This document shows positions 16,240-25,147 of a stretch of 47,075 nucleotides of DNA, one piece after another. The translations under genes were made by a program, and so were the position numbers. The notes below the pieces were generated by a model. That model did not search any database. It was given only the letters and a program-made list of their open reading frames with translations, and had not been told where the DNA came from. How positions within the stretch are numbered: position 1 is the first letter of the stretch; each line of letters starts with the position of its first letter. Source of the DNA: an uncultured Blautia sp. (lineage in GTDB: Bacteria; Bacillota; Clostridia; Lachnospirales; Lachnospiraceae); the NCBI GenBank assembly GCA_900547615.1, contig URHH01000003.1:1-47075 (forward strand), read 5' to 3'.

Positions 16240-16250
16240 AAAATTTCATT

Positions 16251-16952
16251 ATGTTTCAATTACTCGTAAACGCCGATGGCGGTCTTACCACAGCCGGCTA
16301 TGCAGTTTCTGCTCTCGCAGTGATCCTGCTTGCAGCCGCTGTTATCTTTTTCTGTTCCAAAAACAGTTCCACCAGAAAAATGACAACACAACAGCTTGTG
16401 ACCTGTGCAGTTGCACTTGCACTTGCTTATGTAACTTCATATATTAAGATTTTCAAACTGCCTTTCGGCGGTTCTGTTACTCTTTTCAGTATGCTGTTTA
16501 TCGTTTTAATCGGATACTGGTATGGAGCAAAAATAGGAATCCTCACAGGACTTGTATACGGAATCTTCCAGTTCCTGCAGGAGCCATATGTGCTTTCTTT
16601 GTTCCAGGTGTGCTGTGATTACATTCTCGCATTTGGTGCTATGGGAGTCGCAGGATTTTTCTCAAAATCAAAAAAGCACGGACTTGTCAAGGCATACCTG
16701 GCTGCAATCCTCGCAAGAGGCGCATTCCACGCGCTTGGCGGATACCTGTACTGGATGGATTACATGCCTTCTGATTTCCCGAAATCCTTAACCGCTCTCT
16801 ATCCCATTATTTATAATTACAGCTTTATTCTGGCAGAGGGCATCCTGACTGTGATCGTTATCTCTATTCCAGCTGTTTCCAAAGCTCTGAATCAGATACG
16901 CACAGCAACTACTATTCCCGTAACTTCCAAAATACCAGTAACCAACAAATAA
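16251..16952 (+). CDS. thiT: Energy-coupled thiamine transporter substrate-binding component ThiT
   Basis: The S-component of an ECF transporter that binds thiamine. The 233-residue membrane protein has the ThiT region EPYVLSLFQVCCDYILAFG, with the Asp-Tyr pair of the thiamine site, and GVAGFF. There is one additional N-terminal helix (about 15-35) compared with the usual six-helix protein of about 190 residues. No energising EcfA or EcfT gene is in the window, so shared ECF modules must be elsewhere. Control by the TPP riboswitch upstream supports thiamine as substrate. Confidence 0.93.
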   Translation: MFQLLVNADGGLTTAGYAVSALAVILLAAAVIFFCSKNSSTRKMTTQQLVTCAVALALAYVTSYIKIFKLPFGGSVTLFSMLFIVLIGYWYGAKIGILTGLVYGIFQFLQEPYVLSLFQVCCDYILAFGAMGVAGFFSKSKKHGLVKAYLAAILARGAFHALGGYLYWMDYMPSDFPKSLTALYPIIYNYSFILAEGILTVIVISIPAVSKALNQIRTATTIPVTSKIPVTNK

Positions 16953-16972
16953 AACAAATCAAGACTTCCTCT

Positions 16973-17002
16973 AAAAACGGCTGTCCCAGGGACAGCCGTT
17001 TT
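16973..17002. terminator. Bidirectional intrinsic terminator
   Basis: A perfect stem of about 13 bp (16974-16986 with 16990-17002) with a 3-nt loop, A-rich and T-rich at its ends, between the convergent thiT and MotB-like genes. Confidence 0.85.
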
Positions 17003-17010
17003 CCATTTCA

Positions 17011-17994
17011 TTATTCTTTTTTCTCTTTTTTGGTTTCCTTTTTTTCCTTCGCCTGAGAATCTGTCATGATCTTATTCAGCTCGTCGATCATCTCATCATC
17101 TTTCAGGCGAAACTTTACTTCTACACGTCGTGATGCATCCTTATCCACATTTCCATTGGAATCCAGAACAGGATTTGACATGGAGTGACCATTGACCGTA
17201 AGATAATCCTGAAGATCCAGCGCTTCTTCATCTGATAAAAACTCTCCCTGAATATCAAGAAGATACTGCGCCACTGCAAGAGAACGCTGTTGGGAAAGCT
17301 CCAGGTTATAGGCGTAATCTCCATCTGTATCTGTGTATCCGTCAATAATGATTTCCGCAAGATACGGCTTATGGGCATCTTCAAGAAGCACCTTACAGTA
17401 AATAGGAAGAATGTTCTTAAGGGCTGCTTTTCCCTCTTCTGTAAGCTCTGCCTCATCATAGGCAAACATAACATTTGCGTCCAGTGTCAATGCCCCTGTC
17501 TGAGAATCAATATCTACGTTTACATTATTTTTTGAAAACTCCTCTTTTAAAGACTCTACAACCTCTGCTTTTACGCCGATGATATTATCGATTTTCTGCT
17601 GCTGATCTGCAAGAAGAGCCGTCTTTTCATCAAGAGCGGACTGTTGCTTATCCAGAGTCTTTTCCTGATCTTTCAGCTTTGCCGCCAGATCTGCAAGAAG
17701 CTGTTTCTGCTCTGCAAGCTGCTGATCCTGACTTTTTAACTGCTCATCCTGATTCTGAAGAAGCCCTTCTTTTTCATCAAGAGCAGACTGCTGCGCCAGA
17801 ATCTCTGCCGTGTATTCTTCCTGAAGCGCTATTTTTTCATCCCGCTCCTTAATACTTTCGTTATAGCTCTTCTGCGCCTGAAAAAGAGTGACACACATGA
17901 TCAGCACGAAAAGAAGCAGAACGCCCGCCATCATATCTGAATAAGAACGCCAGACATTAAATCCTCCGTCTTCGTTTTTTCGTCTTTTACGCAT
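17011..17994 (-). CDS. MotB/ZorB-like OmpA-domain ion-motor subunit
   Basis: A 327-residue membrane protein. A short basic N-terminus leads into one transmembrane helix (about 17-39) that opens with SYSDMMAGVLLLF; Asp20 is in the position of the ion-carrying Asp of MotB and ZorB. A Gln/Lys/Glu/Asp-rich coiled coil covers about 41-155. An OmpA-like peptidoglycan-binding domain follows (about 165-305) with the motifs IDGYTDTDGDYAYN and SRRVEVKF. The C-terminus is a charged Lys/Glu tail. It is 12 bp downstream of the MotA/ZorA-like gene. There are no flagellar genes and no ZorC, D or E genes nearby. A ZorB-like stator anchored to the wall is the best description; the role is unknown. Confidence 0.85.
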   Translation of the reverse strand: MRKRRKNEDGGFNVWRSYSDMMAGVLLLFVLIMCVTLFQAQKSYNESIKERDEKIALQEEYTAEILAQQSALDEKEGLLQNQDEQLKSQDQQLAEQKQLLADLAAKLKDQEKTLDKQQSALDEKTALLADQQQKIDNIIGVKAEVVESLKEEFSKNNVNVDIDSQTGALTLDANVMFAYDEAELTEEGKAALKNILPIYCKVLLEDAHKPYLAEIIIDGYTDTDGDYAYNLELSQQRSLAVAQYLLDIQGEFLSDEEALDLQDYLTVNGHSMSNPVLDSNGNVDKDASRRVEVKFRLKDDEMIDELNKIMTDSQAKEKKETKKEKKE

Positions 17995-18006
17995 GTAATT
18001 CTCCTC

Positions 18007-19641
18007 TTATTTAAACAAGCTGAATTTGCCTTTCTGTGCTGCTTTGGAAAGCTCCCGGATATTCCGGGAAATATCCTCCAGAAGTTCTTTCTGCGCCTCT
18101 CCCTGTTCTTCCAGAAGTTTCTGGATCTTGTCCACAGAGGCCTTCTGGGAAACGCTGTCCATCCGTCCGCTGTGAAGCTGCAGGTCTTTTCCGGAAAGGG
18201 AAACATCTGCAAGCAGGCGTCGAACCTGTTCCATTGTCTGATAGGAAAGCTTCTGATACTGGGAAAATTCCTGCATTTTCGTATCGAAATCCTGAATGAG
18301 CTGACGATTTGCCTTTAATACTTCCGCACTTGCCTGGCTGGACTGTCCTGCATTTTCCATACCTGCTGCAGCCGCCTCTACGTAACGCTTCATCGTCTGA
18401 TTGCAGGCAACCCAGAATTTTGCCGCAGACTGCTCTGCCTCTTTTAAATATTCTGTTACATGCTGATAATCCTGCTGCTGCATTTTCTGAATATTCTGAT
18501 TATCCTGCACAATCCGATTTGCCGTAGTGAGATAACGGTTCTGCAGATTTCCAAGCTCTGTCATCGCATCTTTCATCACCCGCTCCTGCTGGAGATAATT
18601 ATCGCTCAACTGGATACTCATCGTCTGATAAAGAGTCGCTGTATAATCTGCATTTTCTTTCTGCGCCTTTTTCAGCTGATTTAATGCTTCGTTAAAATCA
18701 CGAAACTGCAGTTGGAAAGAGCCGTGCATTTCTTTCATAAATCCGTCCAGAATCTCTTTTACTGCGTCCTGCTGACATCTTGTCACAGAGGTCACCAGCA
18801 TGTCAAGAGAATCGTTCATTTTCCGAAAAGTTGGCGTAATTACCTTTTCAAAGCTGTCTGCCATCTGTACAGAAAACTGCTCCGCCATTTTATTCATGGC
18901 TTCTGTCTGGATCTTCTGGCTGGATACAAGGAGATTTCTTGACTCATTTTCTGCAGTAGGCATAACGTACGCATGAAAGCGATCCAGAAATCCCTGAAGA
19001 TTTTCCGTAAGAGAACTGTACTCGCTCTTCATTCCATATGTATACACAATGGACAGGGCAATTCCATAAATAGAAGTGAGAAACGCCACCTTGATTCCGT
19101 CTACAAGAGACGCAACGGAGCTTGTCATTGCCGCATAGTCATTTGGATTAAAGTTTTTAAGACCCCACACAAGTCCCACAAAGGTTCCGAGAATACCAAG
19201 GCTTGTAAGAATATCGGGAACCATTTCCAGGAGTCGTTTGTGGATATGAAGGTCTATTTCTTCCTCATTAATGAAATCCTCCACATCACCGATGCCTTCC
19301 TGACTTTTGTCAATGCTTCCACGGAAGGTATCTATTTTTTTGTCCAGATATGCTTCCCCGAAAATCTCGTTTAATACGGATAAATCTTCTGCCTTTGCTT
19401 TTCCGGGCGCTTTAAAAATACTGGAAACCTCCTCTGTTCCATGACGGAGCGCTTCGGAAAGATGATTCATTTTAAACATTCCGCCAATCATGCCGGAGAG
19501 ATAAATCAGTACCATCACCCCAAAAAACACAAAGTTATATACCATTACACTGGCAGCACCCTTGCCTGTATATATGGTCATTCCCACTGCGGCCGCGACC
19601 ACAGCCAGGAATAAAACTATATTTACAATCTTTTTGCCCAT
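18007..19641 (-). CDS. MotA/ExbB/ZorA-like proton-channel subunit with long cytoplasmic tail
   Basis: A 544-residue protein with two N-terminal helices (about 6-24 and 33-55), a cytoplasmic segment, then the MotA/TolQ/ExbB channel core: LTSLGILGTFVGLVWGL (about 145-161, TM3) and DGIKVAFLTSIYGIALSI (about 181-198, TM4). A helical tail of about 340 residues follows, rich in Gln, Lys and Glu and probably coiled coil. A long tail is characteristic of ZorA rather than MotA, ExbB or TolQ. It is paired with the MotB/ZorB-like gene downstream. It is the first gene of a two-gene unit with its own promoter. Function is not known. Alternatives are a phage-sensing motor or a cell-envelope force generator. 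Confidence 0.85.
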   Translation of the reverse strand: MGKKIVNIVLFLAVVAAAVGMTIYTGKGAASVMVYNFVFFGVMVLIYLSGMIGGMFKMNHLSEALRHGTEEVSSIFKAPGKAKAEDLSVLNEIFGEAYLDKKIDTFRGSIDKSQEGIGDVEDFINEEEIDLHIHKRLLEMVPDILTSLGILGTFVGLVWGLKNFNPNDYAAMTSSVASLVDGIKVAFLTSIYGIALSIVYTYGMKSEYSSLTENLQGFLDRFHAYVMPTAENESRNLLVSSQKIQTEAMNKMAEQFSVQMADSFEKVITPTFRKMNDSLDMLVTSVTRCQQDAVKEILDGFMKEMHGSFQLQFRDFNEALNQLKKAQKENADYTATLYQTMSIQLSDNYLQQERVMKDAMTELGNLQNRYLTTANRIVQDNQNIQKMQQQDYQHVTEYLKEAEQSAAKFWVACNQTMKRYVEAAAAGMENAGQSSQASAEVLKANRQLIQDFDTKMQEFSQYQKLSYQTMEQVRRLLADVSLSGKDLQLHSGRMDSVSQKASVDKIQKLLEEQGEAQKELLEDISRNIRELSKAAQKGKFSLFK

Positions 19642-19702
19642 AAAATGCCTCCCCTTTTGTAGATTTGTGTGAAATTAATAGAAAATTATTGATTTCTTTT
19701 TT

Positions 19703-19731
19703 ATAATATCACAACATACCAGGACACACAA
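19703..19731 (-). promoter_or_regulatory. Predicted promoter of the ZorAB-like pair
   Basis: On the minus strand TTGTGT (19726-19731) and TATTAT (19703-19708) with a 17-bp spacer, about 62 bp upstream of the ATG. It lies just past the end of the histidine kinase remnant. Confidence 0.5.
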
Positions 19732-19751
19732 GACAAAATCACAGAAAAGAG

Positions 19752-20575
19752 TCATAATATCACAGTAATTACCAGTATCTTCCCATCTGCACTTTCTGCA
19801 TGAATTTTTCCATTATGCACTTCCATAATTGCCTTTGCCACGGACAGACCAATTCCGGAACCTCCCGTTTCAGAACTTCTGGACGCATCTGTCCTGTAAA
19901 ATCGTTCAAACAAAATATCCATATTTCCTTTCTAAATCATTGTCGACTCATTTGCCACCTTAAAAACGACTTTTCGCCCTTTTCTTGCTAAAGAAATAAA
20001 AATCCCACCGTTGTTCACGGAATATTTCACACTGTTATCAACCAGTATCATCACGAGCTGCTTTAAAAGTTCTCTGTTGCCCTTCAGTATGAGCCCGGAA
20101 TCTGCCGAAAACACAAAACTTTTCCCATTTCTTTCTGCCAGTGTATAAAACGGCTGTATCGTTTCTTTTAACACAAGAGAAAAATCCATCTCTTCCAGCT
20201 CCGGTTTTTTCTGCGCCTCTTCCATTCTTGCCAGCATAGTTATCTGGTTTGTGAGCGAGGATAAACGTTTTACCTGATTTCTTATGCTTTCCGTCCACTC
20301 ATTTTCGCCTTGCATCATTTCCAAAACTTCTGTATTTGCATCTATAATGGTAAGCGGAGTTTTCTCAGCTCGGACATTGTCTCTCCTCTTTGAAATTCAT
20401 CTGCCTGTCCTTTCTCTTCCTTTGTATCCTTATTTACGATTGCATCAACAGCTGCATCTGCCCGCTCTTCCAGATTTCTGTAATTCACAAAAAAGATAAC
20501 ACTCATAATTGCAAAAAGCACAATAAAAGTGGAGCTCATTGCTACCAGAATAAACCTTTGGCGAATCTGACGCAT
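19752..20575 (-). pseudogene. Decayed sensor histidine kinase
   Basis: Remnant of a two-component kinase read in pieces. The start (ATG at 20573-20575) encodes one transmembrane helix and about 30 more residues. The sensor domain, second helix and HAMP are missing. The H-box is damaged: the phospho-acceptor His codon is absent and a frameshift follows, after which the frame TPLTIIDANTEVLEMM continues. The ATP-binding domain is read through VDNSVKYSVNN (N box), then an in-frame TAG at 19932-19934, then FERFYRTDAS and a complete GSGIGLSVAKAIME (G2 box) to a TGA at 19752-19754. At least three independent lesions make it non-functional. Confidence 0.9.
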
Positions 20576-20812
20576 TATTTTATTTCCTCCAAAAAGTACC
20601 CCTGGTTACGCACGGCTTTTATCTGTACGTCTGCCTGTATGGACAAAAGTTTTTTCGGAGATTAGAAAGATATACCCATACGACATTTATCTCTGCTTTG
20701 ATGTCATAACCCCATATTTTTTTCCATAAACCTCTCTGTAGAAATCACACAGCCAGGATCACGCATCAGCATTTCCATAATCTGATACTCCCTGTTCGAA
20801 GCTGTTTATTTT
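20575..20812 (-). pseudogene. Response regulator remnant (winged-helix DNA-binding end only)
   Basis: Translation in three successive frames gives the C-terminal OmpR-type wing: NREYQIMEMLMRDPG then, after a one-base gain in an A-run, GYDIKAEINVVWVYLSNLR, then, after a one-base loss in a second A-run, ADVQIKAVRNQGYFLEEIK. The receiver domain is completely gone; the fragment begins within 15 bp of the dapL stop codon. Its stop overlaps the kinase ATG (TAATG), the normal junction of such pairs. The partner kinase is also broken. Confidence 0.88.
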
Positions 20813-20824
20813 TCTCGTGATTAA

Positions 20825-22012
20825 TTATTTTGAAAACAGCCTTATCAGTCTTTCTGCCGCTTCTTTTGTATCTTCCGGTGAACCGAAAGTAGAAAACCGG
20901 AAATACCCCTCTCCACAGGCTCCAAATCCTTCTCCGGGTGTTCCCACAACCTGAATTTCATGTAACAGATAATCAAAAAATTCCCAGCTTCCCATTCCGT
21001 TTGGGCACTTCATCCAGATATATGGTGCATTTTTTCCTCCGCAATACCAGATTCCAATCTGATCCAGTGCATGCATCAATGTTCTGGCATTTTTTTTATA
21101 AATCTGAATATTTTCATGAATCTGTCTTTGTCCTTCCTCTGTAAAAACGGCTGCTCCGCCTTTCTGAATTATGTACGACACACCATTTGTCTTTGTAGTG
21201 CGATTGCGTACCCACATTTCATTAAAGTTCATTCCATTACGGTTCAATTCCTTTGGTATGATCGTATATCCAAGTCTCGTTCCTGTAAAACCGGCTGTCT
21301 TGGAGAGAGAACAGATTTCAATCGCGCATGTTTTTGCTCCTTTCAGCTCAAAAATACTGTGAGGAAGCGTCTCGTCCTCAATAAAGGCTTCGTATGCCGC
21401 ATCGAAAAGGATCACGGAAGCATTTTTATTAGCAAAATCCACCCATTTTTGAAGCTGCTCACGAGAATAAACTGCTCCTGTGGGATTGTTGGGAGAACAT
21501 ATATATATTAAATCTGCCATTTCGTCTTCTTTCGGCTCAGGCAAAAATCCGTTTTCCTCTGATGAAGAGAGATGTACAATCCTTCTTCCCGCCATTACAT
21601 TCGCATCTACGTATGCCGGATAAGACGGCTCAATCACCAGAGCAGAACAGGAACGCTCAAACAAATCTAAAATATCCCCAAGCTCATCACTTGCACCGCT
21701 TGAAACAAACACCTCGTCCGCGGATAACAAAACACCTCTTTTTTCATAATATCCTGCAATTGTTTCTCTCAAAAACGGCGCTCCGCACTCAGGCATATAT
21801 CCATGAAACCTGTCTCCGGAGGCCTGATCATCTACAGCCTCGTGCAATGCCTTGATCACAGCATCACATAACGGCAGTGAGACGTCTCCAATACCCATTC
21901 TTAAAAGTTTTACTCCCGGATACTGTTCCACATAAGCTTTTGTTTTCTGAGCAATATTATAAAAAAGATATGAATCTTTCAATTCTTTGTAATACATATT
22001 TGGTCTTATCAT
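20825..22012 (-). CDS. dapL: LL-diaminopimelate aminotransferase
   Basis: A PLP enzyme of 395 residues that converts tetrahydrodipicolinate to LL-diaminopimelate in one step, using glutamate, for lysine and peptidoglycan. The PLP lysine is in SLSKTAGFTGTRLGY. The opening with PGVKLLRMGIGD and the YICSPNNPTGA segment are typical of DapL rather than other class I aminotransferases. It lies 22 bp after purF and may be the last gene of the glnN-asnB-pyrG-purF operon. The ATG at 22010-22012 has GAGGAG upstream. Confidence 0.92.
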   Translation of the reverse strand: MIRPNMYYKELKDSYLFYNIAQKTKAYVEQYPGVKLLRMGIGDVSLPLCDAVIKALHEAVDDQASGDRFHGYMPECGAPFLRETIAGYYEKRGVLLSADEVFVSSGASDELGDILDLFERSCSALVIEPSYPAYVDANVMAGRRIVHLSSSEENGFLPEPKEDEMADLIYICSPNNPTGAVYSREQLQKWVDFANKNASVILFDAAYEAFIEDETLPHSIFELKGAKTCAIEICSLSKTAGFTGTRLGYTIIPKELNRNGMNFNEMWVRNRTTKTNGVSYIIQKGGAAVFTEEGQRQIHENIQIYKKNARTLMHALDQIGIWYCGGKNAPYIWMKCPNGMGSWEFFDYLLHEIQVVGTPGEGFGACGEGYFRFSTFGSPEDTKEAAERLIRLFSK

Positions 22013-22034
22013 CGTATTCTCCTCACCTGCATAG

Positions 22035-23459
22035 TTAATATTCTACATTCTCAGATAATCTTCTCTCAAAACGGTCTTTTCGTAAATCAGCCGGAATTTT
22101 TGTCGGATATTTTCCATGAAAACAGGCAGCACAATAACCTTCGCTGTCAATCAGCTTGCCAAGTTTATCTATCTCTAAATATCCCAAAGAATCCACTCCT
22201 ATAATCTCTGCAATTTCTGCCATGCTGTGGTGGCAGGCAATCAGATTTTCTTCCGAATCAATATCTGTTCCATAATAGCACGGATGCAGAAATGGAGGAG
22301 CCGAAATTCTCATATGTATTTCCTTTGCTCCTGCATCGCGCAAAAGCTTCACAATGCGCTTGCTTGTCGTTCCTCTCACAATTGAATCATCTACAAGAAT
22401 AATCCTCTTTCCCTCTATCACACTTTTTACAGGAGAAAGCTTTATCCTGACTTTATCCAGACGCTCATTTTGTTTTGCCGCAATAAATGTTCTTCCAATA
22501 TATTTGTTTTTAATCAATCCGATTCCATAAGGAATACCTGATTTATTCGCGTAGCCAAGCGCTGCATCCATTCCACTGTCAGGAACTCCAATTACAACAT
22601 CCGCCTCAGCCGGATAACTCTCTGCCAGAAGCTCTCCGGCTCTCACTCGCGATTTGTGAACAGATACTCCATCTATGACTGAATCCGGTCTTGCAAAATA
22701 AATATATTCAAAAATACATGTTTTCTTCTGTCGTTTTCCACAATGTTCTTTTCTTGACTCTACACCATTTTGACTGAATACCAGAATTTCTCCCGGAAGC
22801 AGTTCTCTGATAGGTTCTGCCCCTACCGACAATAACGCGCAGCTTTCAGATGCAGCCACATACCCTCCATCCGGCAGTTTCCCATAACAAAGCGGTCTGA
22901 ACCCATAAGGATCTCTTGCTGCAATCATCTTCGTTGACGACATCAAAATCAGTGAATACGCACCTTCCAGTAAATTCATTGCATTACTTACTGCTTCTTC
23001 TATACTTGATGTCCTCAGTCTTTCTCTTGTAATGACATAGGCTATGGTTTCTGTATCACTGGTTGTATGAAAAATTGCTCCGGATAACTCCAATTTATCC
23101 CGAAGTTCCAGAGCGTTACTTAAATTTCCATTATGTGCCAGTGCCATTTTTCCTTTCTGATGATTCACCTCAAGCGGCTGGCAATTATCTCGTGTTGCTC
23201 CTCCGGTCGTCCCATACCTTACATGCCCTACTGCCATAGTTCCCTCAGATAAACTGGATAATGTATCTTTTGAAAACACTTCGCTTATAAGTCCAAGCTC
23301 CTTATAAGAAGAGAACACACCATCGTCATTCACAACTATCCCACAGCTTTCCTGCCCTCTGTGCTGTAAGGCATACAATCCATAATAAGCAATTTCCGCA
23401 ACATTTTCTTTTTTTGTGCTCATAACCCCAAACACGCCGCACTCTTCATGAACAGACAT
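22035..23459 (-). CDS. purF: Amidophosphoribosyltransferase
   Basis: First step of purine synthesis: glutamine and PRPP to phosphoribosylamine. A six-residue propeptide (MSVHEE) precedes Cys7, the class II amidotransferase nucleophile in CGVFGV. The PRPP site VDDSIVRGTTSKRIV and the cysteines of a Bacillus-type iron-sulphur cluster (KTCIFEYIYFARPDS, IACHHSM, YCAACFHGKYP) are visible. I prefer the ATG at 23457-23459, with AGAGGTG upstream, over a GTG three codons earlier. It is 16 bp from pyrG and probably co-transcribed. Confidence 0.95.
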   Translation of the reverse strand: MSVHEECGVFGVMSTKKENVAEIAYYGLYALQHRGQESCGIVVNDDGVFSSYKELGLISEVFSKDTLSSLSEGTMAVGHVRYGTTGGATRDNCQPLEVNHQKGKMALAHNGNLSNALELRDKLELSGAIFHTTSDTETIAYVITRERLRTSSIEEAVSNAMNLLEGAYSLILMSSTKMIAARDPYGFRPLCYGKLPDGGYVAASESCALLSVGAEPIRELLPGEILVFSQNGVESRKEHCGKRQKKTCIFEYIYFARPDSVIDGVSVHKSRVRAGELLAESYPAEADVVIGVPDSGMDAALGYANKSGIPYGIGLIKNKYIGRTFIAAKQNERLDKVRIKLSPVKSVIEGKRIILVDDSIVRGTTSKRIVKLLRDAGAKEIHMRISAPPFLHPCYYGTDIDSEENLIACHHSMAEIAEIIGVDSLGYLEIDKLGKLIDSEGYCAACFHGKYPTKIPADLRKDRFERRLSENVEY

Positions 23460-23475
23460 TATTCCCACCTCTGCA

Positions 23476-25086
23476 TTATTTATTTTGTTTTGACTTTTTT
23501 AACGCTGCACCAATAAATTCTTTAAACAACGGATGCGGCTGATTCGGACGGCTTTTAAATTCCGGATGAAACTGTACGCCAACAAAAAACGGCTGTTCAT
23601 GAAGTTCCACTGTTTCCACCAGCCTGCCATCAGGAGAAGTTCCGCTGATCACAAGTCCGGCTTCTGTCAGGATCTCACGATACTCATTATTAAACTCGTA
23701 ACGATGGCGGTGACGCTCATAGATTATTTTGTCACTGTAGCATTCTGCCATTTTTGTTCCGGATTTAATACTGCACGGATAACTTCCCAGACGAAGAGTG
23801 CCTCCTTTATCTTTTTCCTCCCTCTGCCCCGGAATAAAATCAATTACCTTATCCGTGCACGTTTCCTTAAATTCGCCGGAGTGAGCGTCTTTTAATCCTA
23901 CAACATTTCTCGCAAATTCAATGACAGCAATCTGCATTCCAAGACAGATGCCCAAATACGGAACATGATTTTCGCGGGCATATTTTGCCGACAGAATCAT
24001 TCCCTCTATGCCGCGGCTTCCAAATCCTCCCGGAATGATAATCCCATCCATATCTTTTAACATCTCGTTTGCATTCTCTTTTGTAATCTTTTCTGAATCA
24101 ATCCAGTGTATTTTTACAAATGTATTCCGTTCATATCCTGCATGGTTCAGCGCTTCTGCCACAGAAAGATACGCGTCGTGAAGCTTTATATACTTTCCCA
24201 CAAGACCGATGTTCACTTCCCCGGATCGATTTTTGATATGATCTACCATCTGTTCCCATTCCTTCAGATCAGGTTTGGATGCCTCTATATTAAGTTCTCT
24301 GCACACGACATCGGAAAAACCGGACTCTTCCAACATCAATGGCGCTTCGTACAAATTTTTTAATGTTCTGTTTTCAATTACACAATCCGGCTTTACATTA
24401 CAAAAAAGTGATATTTTCCGGAATATAGCTTCTTCTAAAGGCTTATCCGTTCTTAATACGATAATATCAGGGCTCACACCCATTCCCCGAAGTTCCTTGA
24501 CAGAATGCTGCGTTGGTTTTGATTTATGCTCTTCAGAGCCACTTAGATAAGGAACTAATGTCACATGAATAAATAAGCTGTTCTCTTTACCGACTTCCAG
24601 AGAAATCTGGCGTACCGCCTCCAAAAACGGCTGAGATTCAATATCGCCGATTGTTCCGCCAATCTCCGTTATCACTATATCTGCGTCTGTCTTTTTCCCT
24701 ACATTGTACACAAATTCTTTGATTTCGTTTGTAATATGAGGAATTACCTGAACTGTAGAGCCAAGATACTCTCCTCTTCGTTCCTTATTTAATACATTCC
24801 AATAAACCTTTCCCGTAGTCAGGTTTGAATATTTGTTTAAATTTTCATCAATAAATCTCTCATAATGCCCCAGATCCAAATCTGTTTCTGCTCCATCTTC
24901 TGTCACGAATACTTCACCATGCTGATATGGGCTCATAGTCCCCGGGTCTACGTTAATATACGGATCTAACTTCTGTGCAGCAACTTTCAGCCCCCTTGCT
25001 TTTAAAAGTCTTCCAAGGGAAGCCGCTGTAATTCCTTTTCCAAGACCAGATACCACACCGCCTGTCACAAAAATATATTTCGCCAT
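23476..25086 (-). CDS. pyrG: CTP synthase
   Basis: Aminates UTP to CTP with glutamine. The N-terminal synthetase domain opens with KYIFVTGGVVSGLGKGI. The C-terminal class I amidotransferase domain has the nucleophile in YLGICLGMQ and the His-Glu pair in VQFHPEF. The 536-residue length is standard. It is between asnB and purF, two other glutamine amidotransferases, 61 and 16 bp away. Confidence 0.97.
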   Translation of the reverse strand: MAKYIFVTGGVVSGLGKGITAASLGRLLKARGLKVAAQKLDPYINVDPGTMSPYQHGEVFVTEDGAETDLDLGHYERFIDENLNKYSNLTTGKVYWNVLNKERRGEYLGSTVQVIPHITNEIKEFVYNVGKKTDADIVITEIGGTIGDIESQPFLEAVRQISLEVGKENSLFIHVTLVPYLSGSEEHKSKPTQHSVKELRGMGVSPDIIVLRTDKPLEEAIFRKISLFCNVKPDCVIENRTLKNLYEAPLMLEESGFSDVVCRELNIEASKPDLKEWEQMVDHIKNRSGEVNIGLVGKYIKLHDAYLSVAEALNHAGYERNTFVKIHWIDSEKITKENANEMLKDMDGIIIPGGFGSRGIEGMILSAKYARENHVPYLGICLGMQIAVIEFARNVVGLKDAHSGEFKETCTDKVIDFIPGQREEKDKGGTLRLGSYPCSIKSGTKMAECYSDKIIYERHRHRYEFNNEYREILTEAGLVISGTSPDGRLVETVELHEQPFFVGVQFHPEFKSRPNQPHPLFKEFIGAALKKSKQNK

Positions 25087-25147
25087 AATTCTTAACTTCC
25101 TTTTCTGAATTTTCCTGTTTTTATCAAACTCTTTTCAAAAACTTCTT

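Noticed and set aside
17121..17474. A second minus-strand open frame inside the MotB-like gene
   Set aside because: It lies within the OmpA-domain coding region in another frame, with no family likeness or start signal.
17011..19641. A complete Zorya anti-phage system
   Set aside because: Only the ZorA/ZorB-like motor genes are present. The pair is followed by a terminator and thiT, and upstream there is only a broken two-component system. No ZorC, ZorD or ZorE.
19932..19934. In-frame TAG in the kinase as an amber recoding site
   Set aside because: The same gene has a lost phospho-His, a frameshift and a missing sensor region, so simple decay explains the stop. No sign of pyrrolysine genes in the window.
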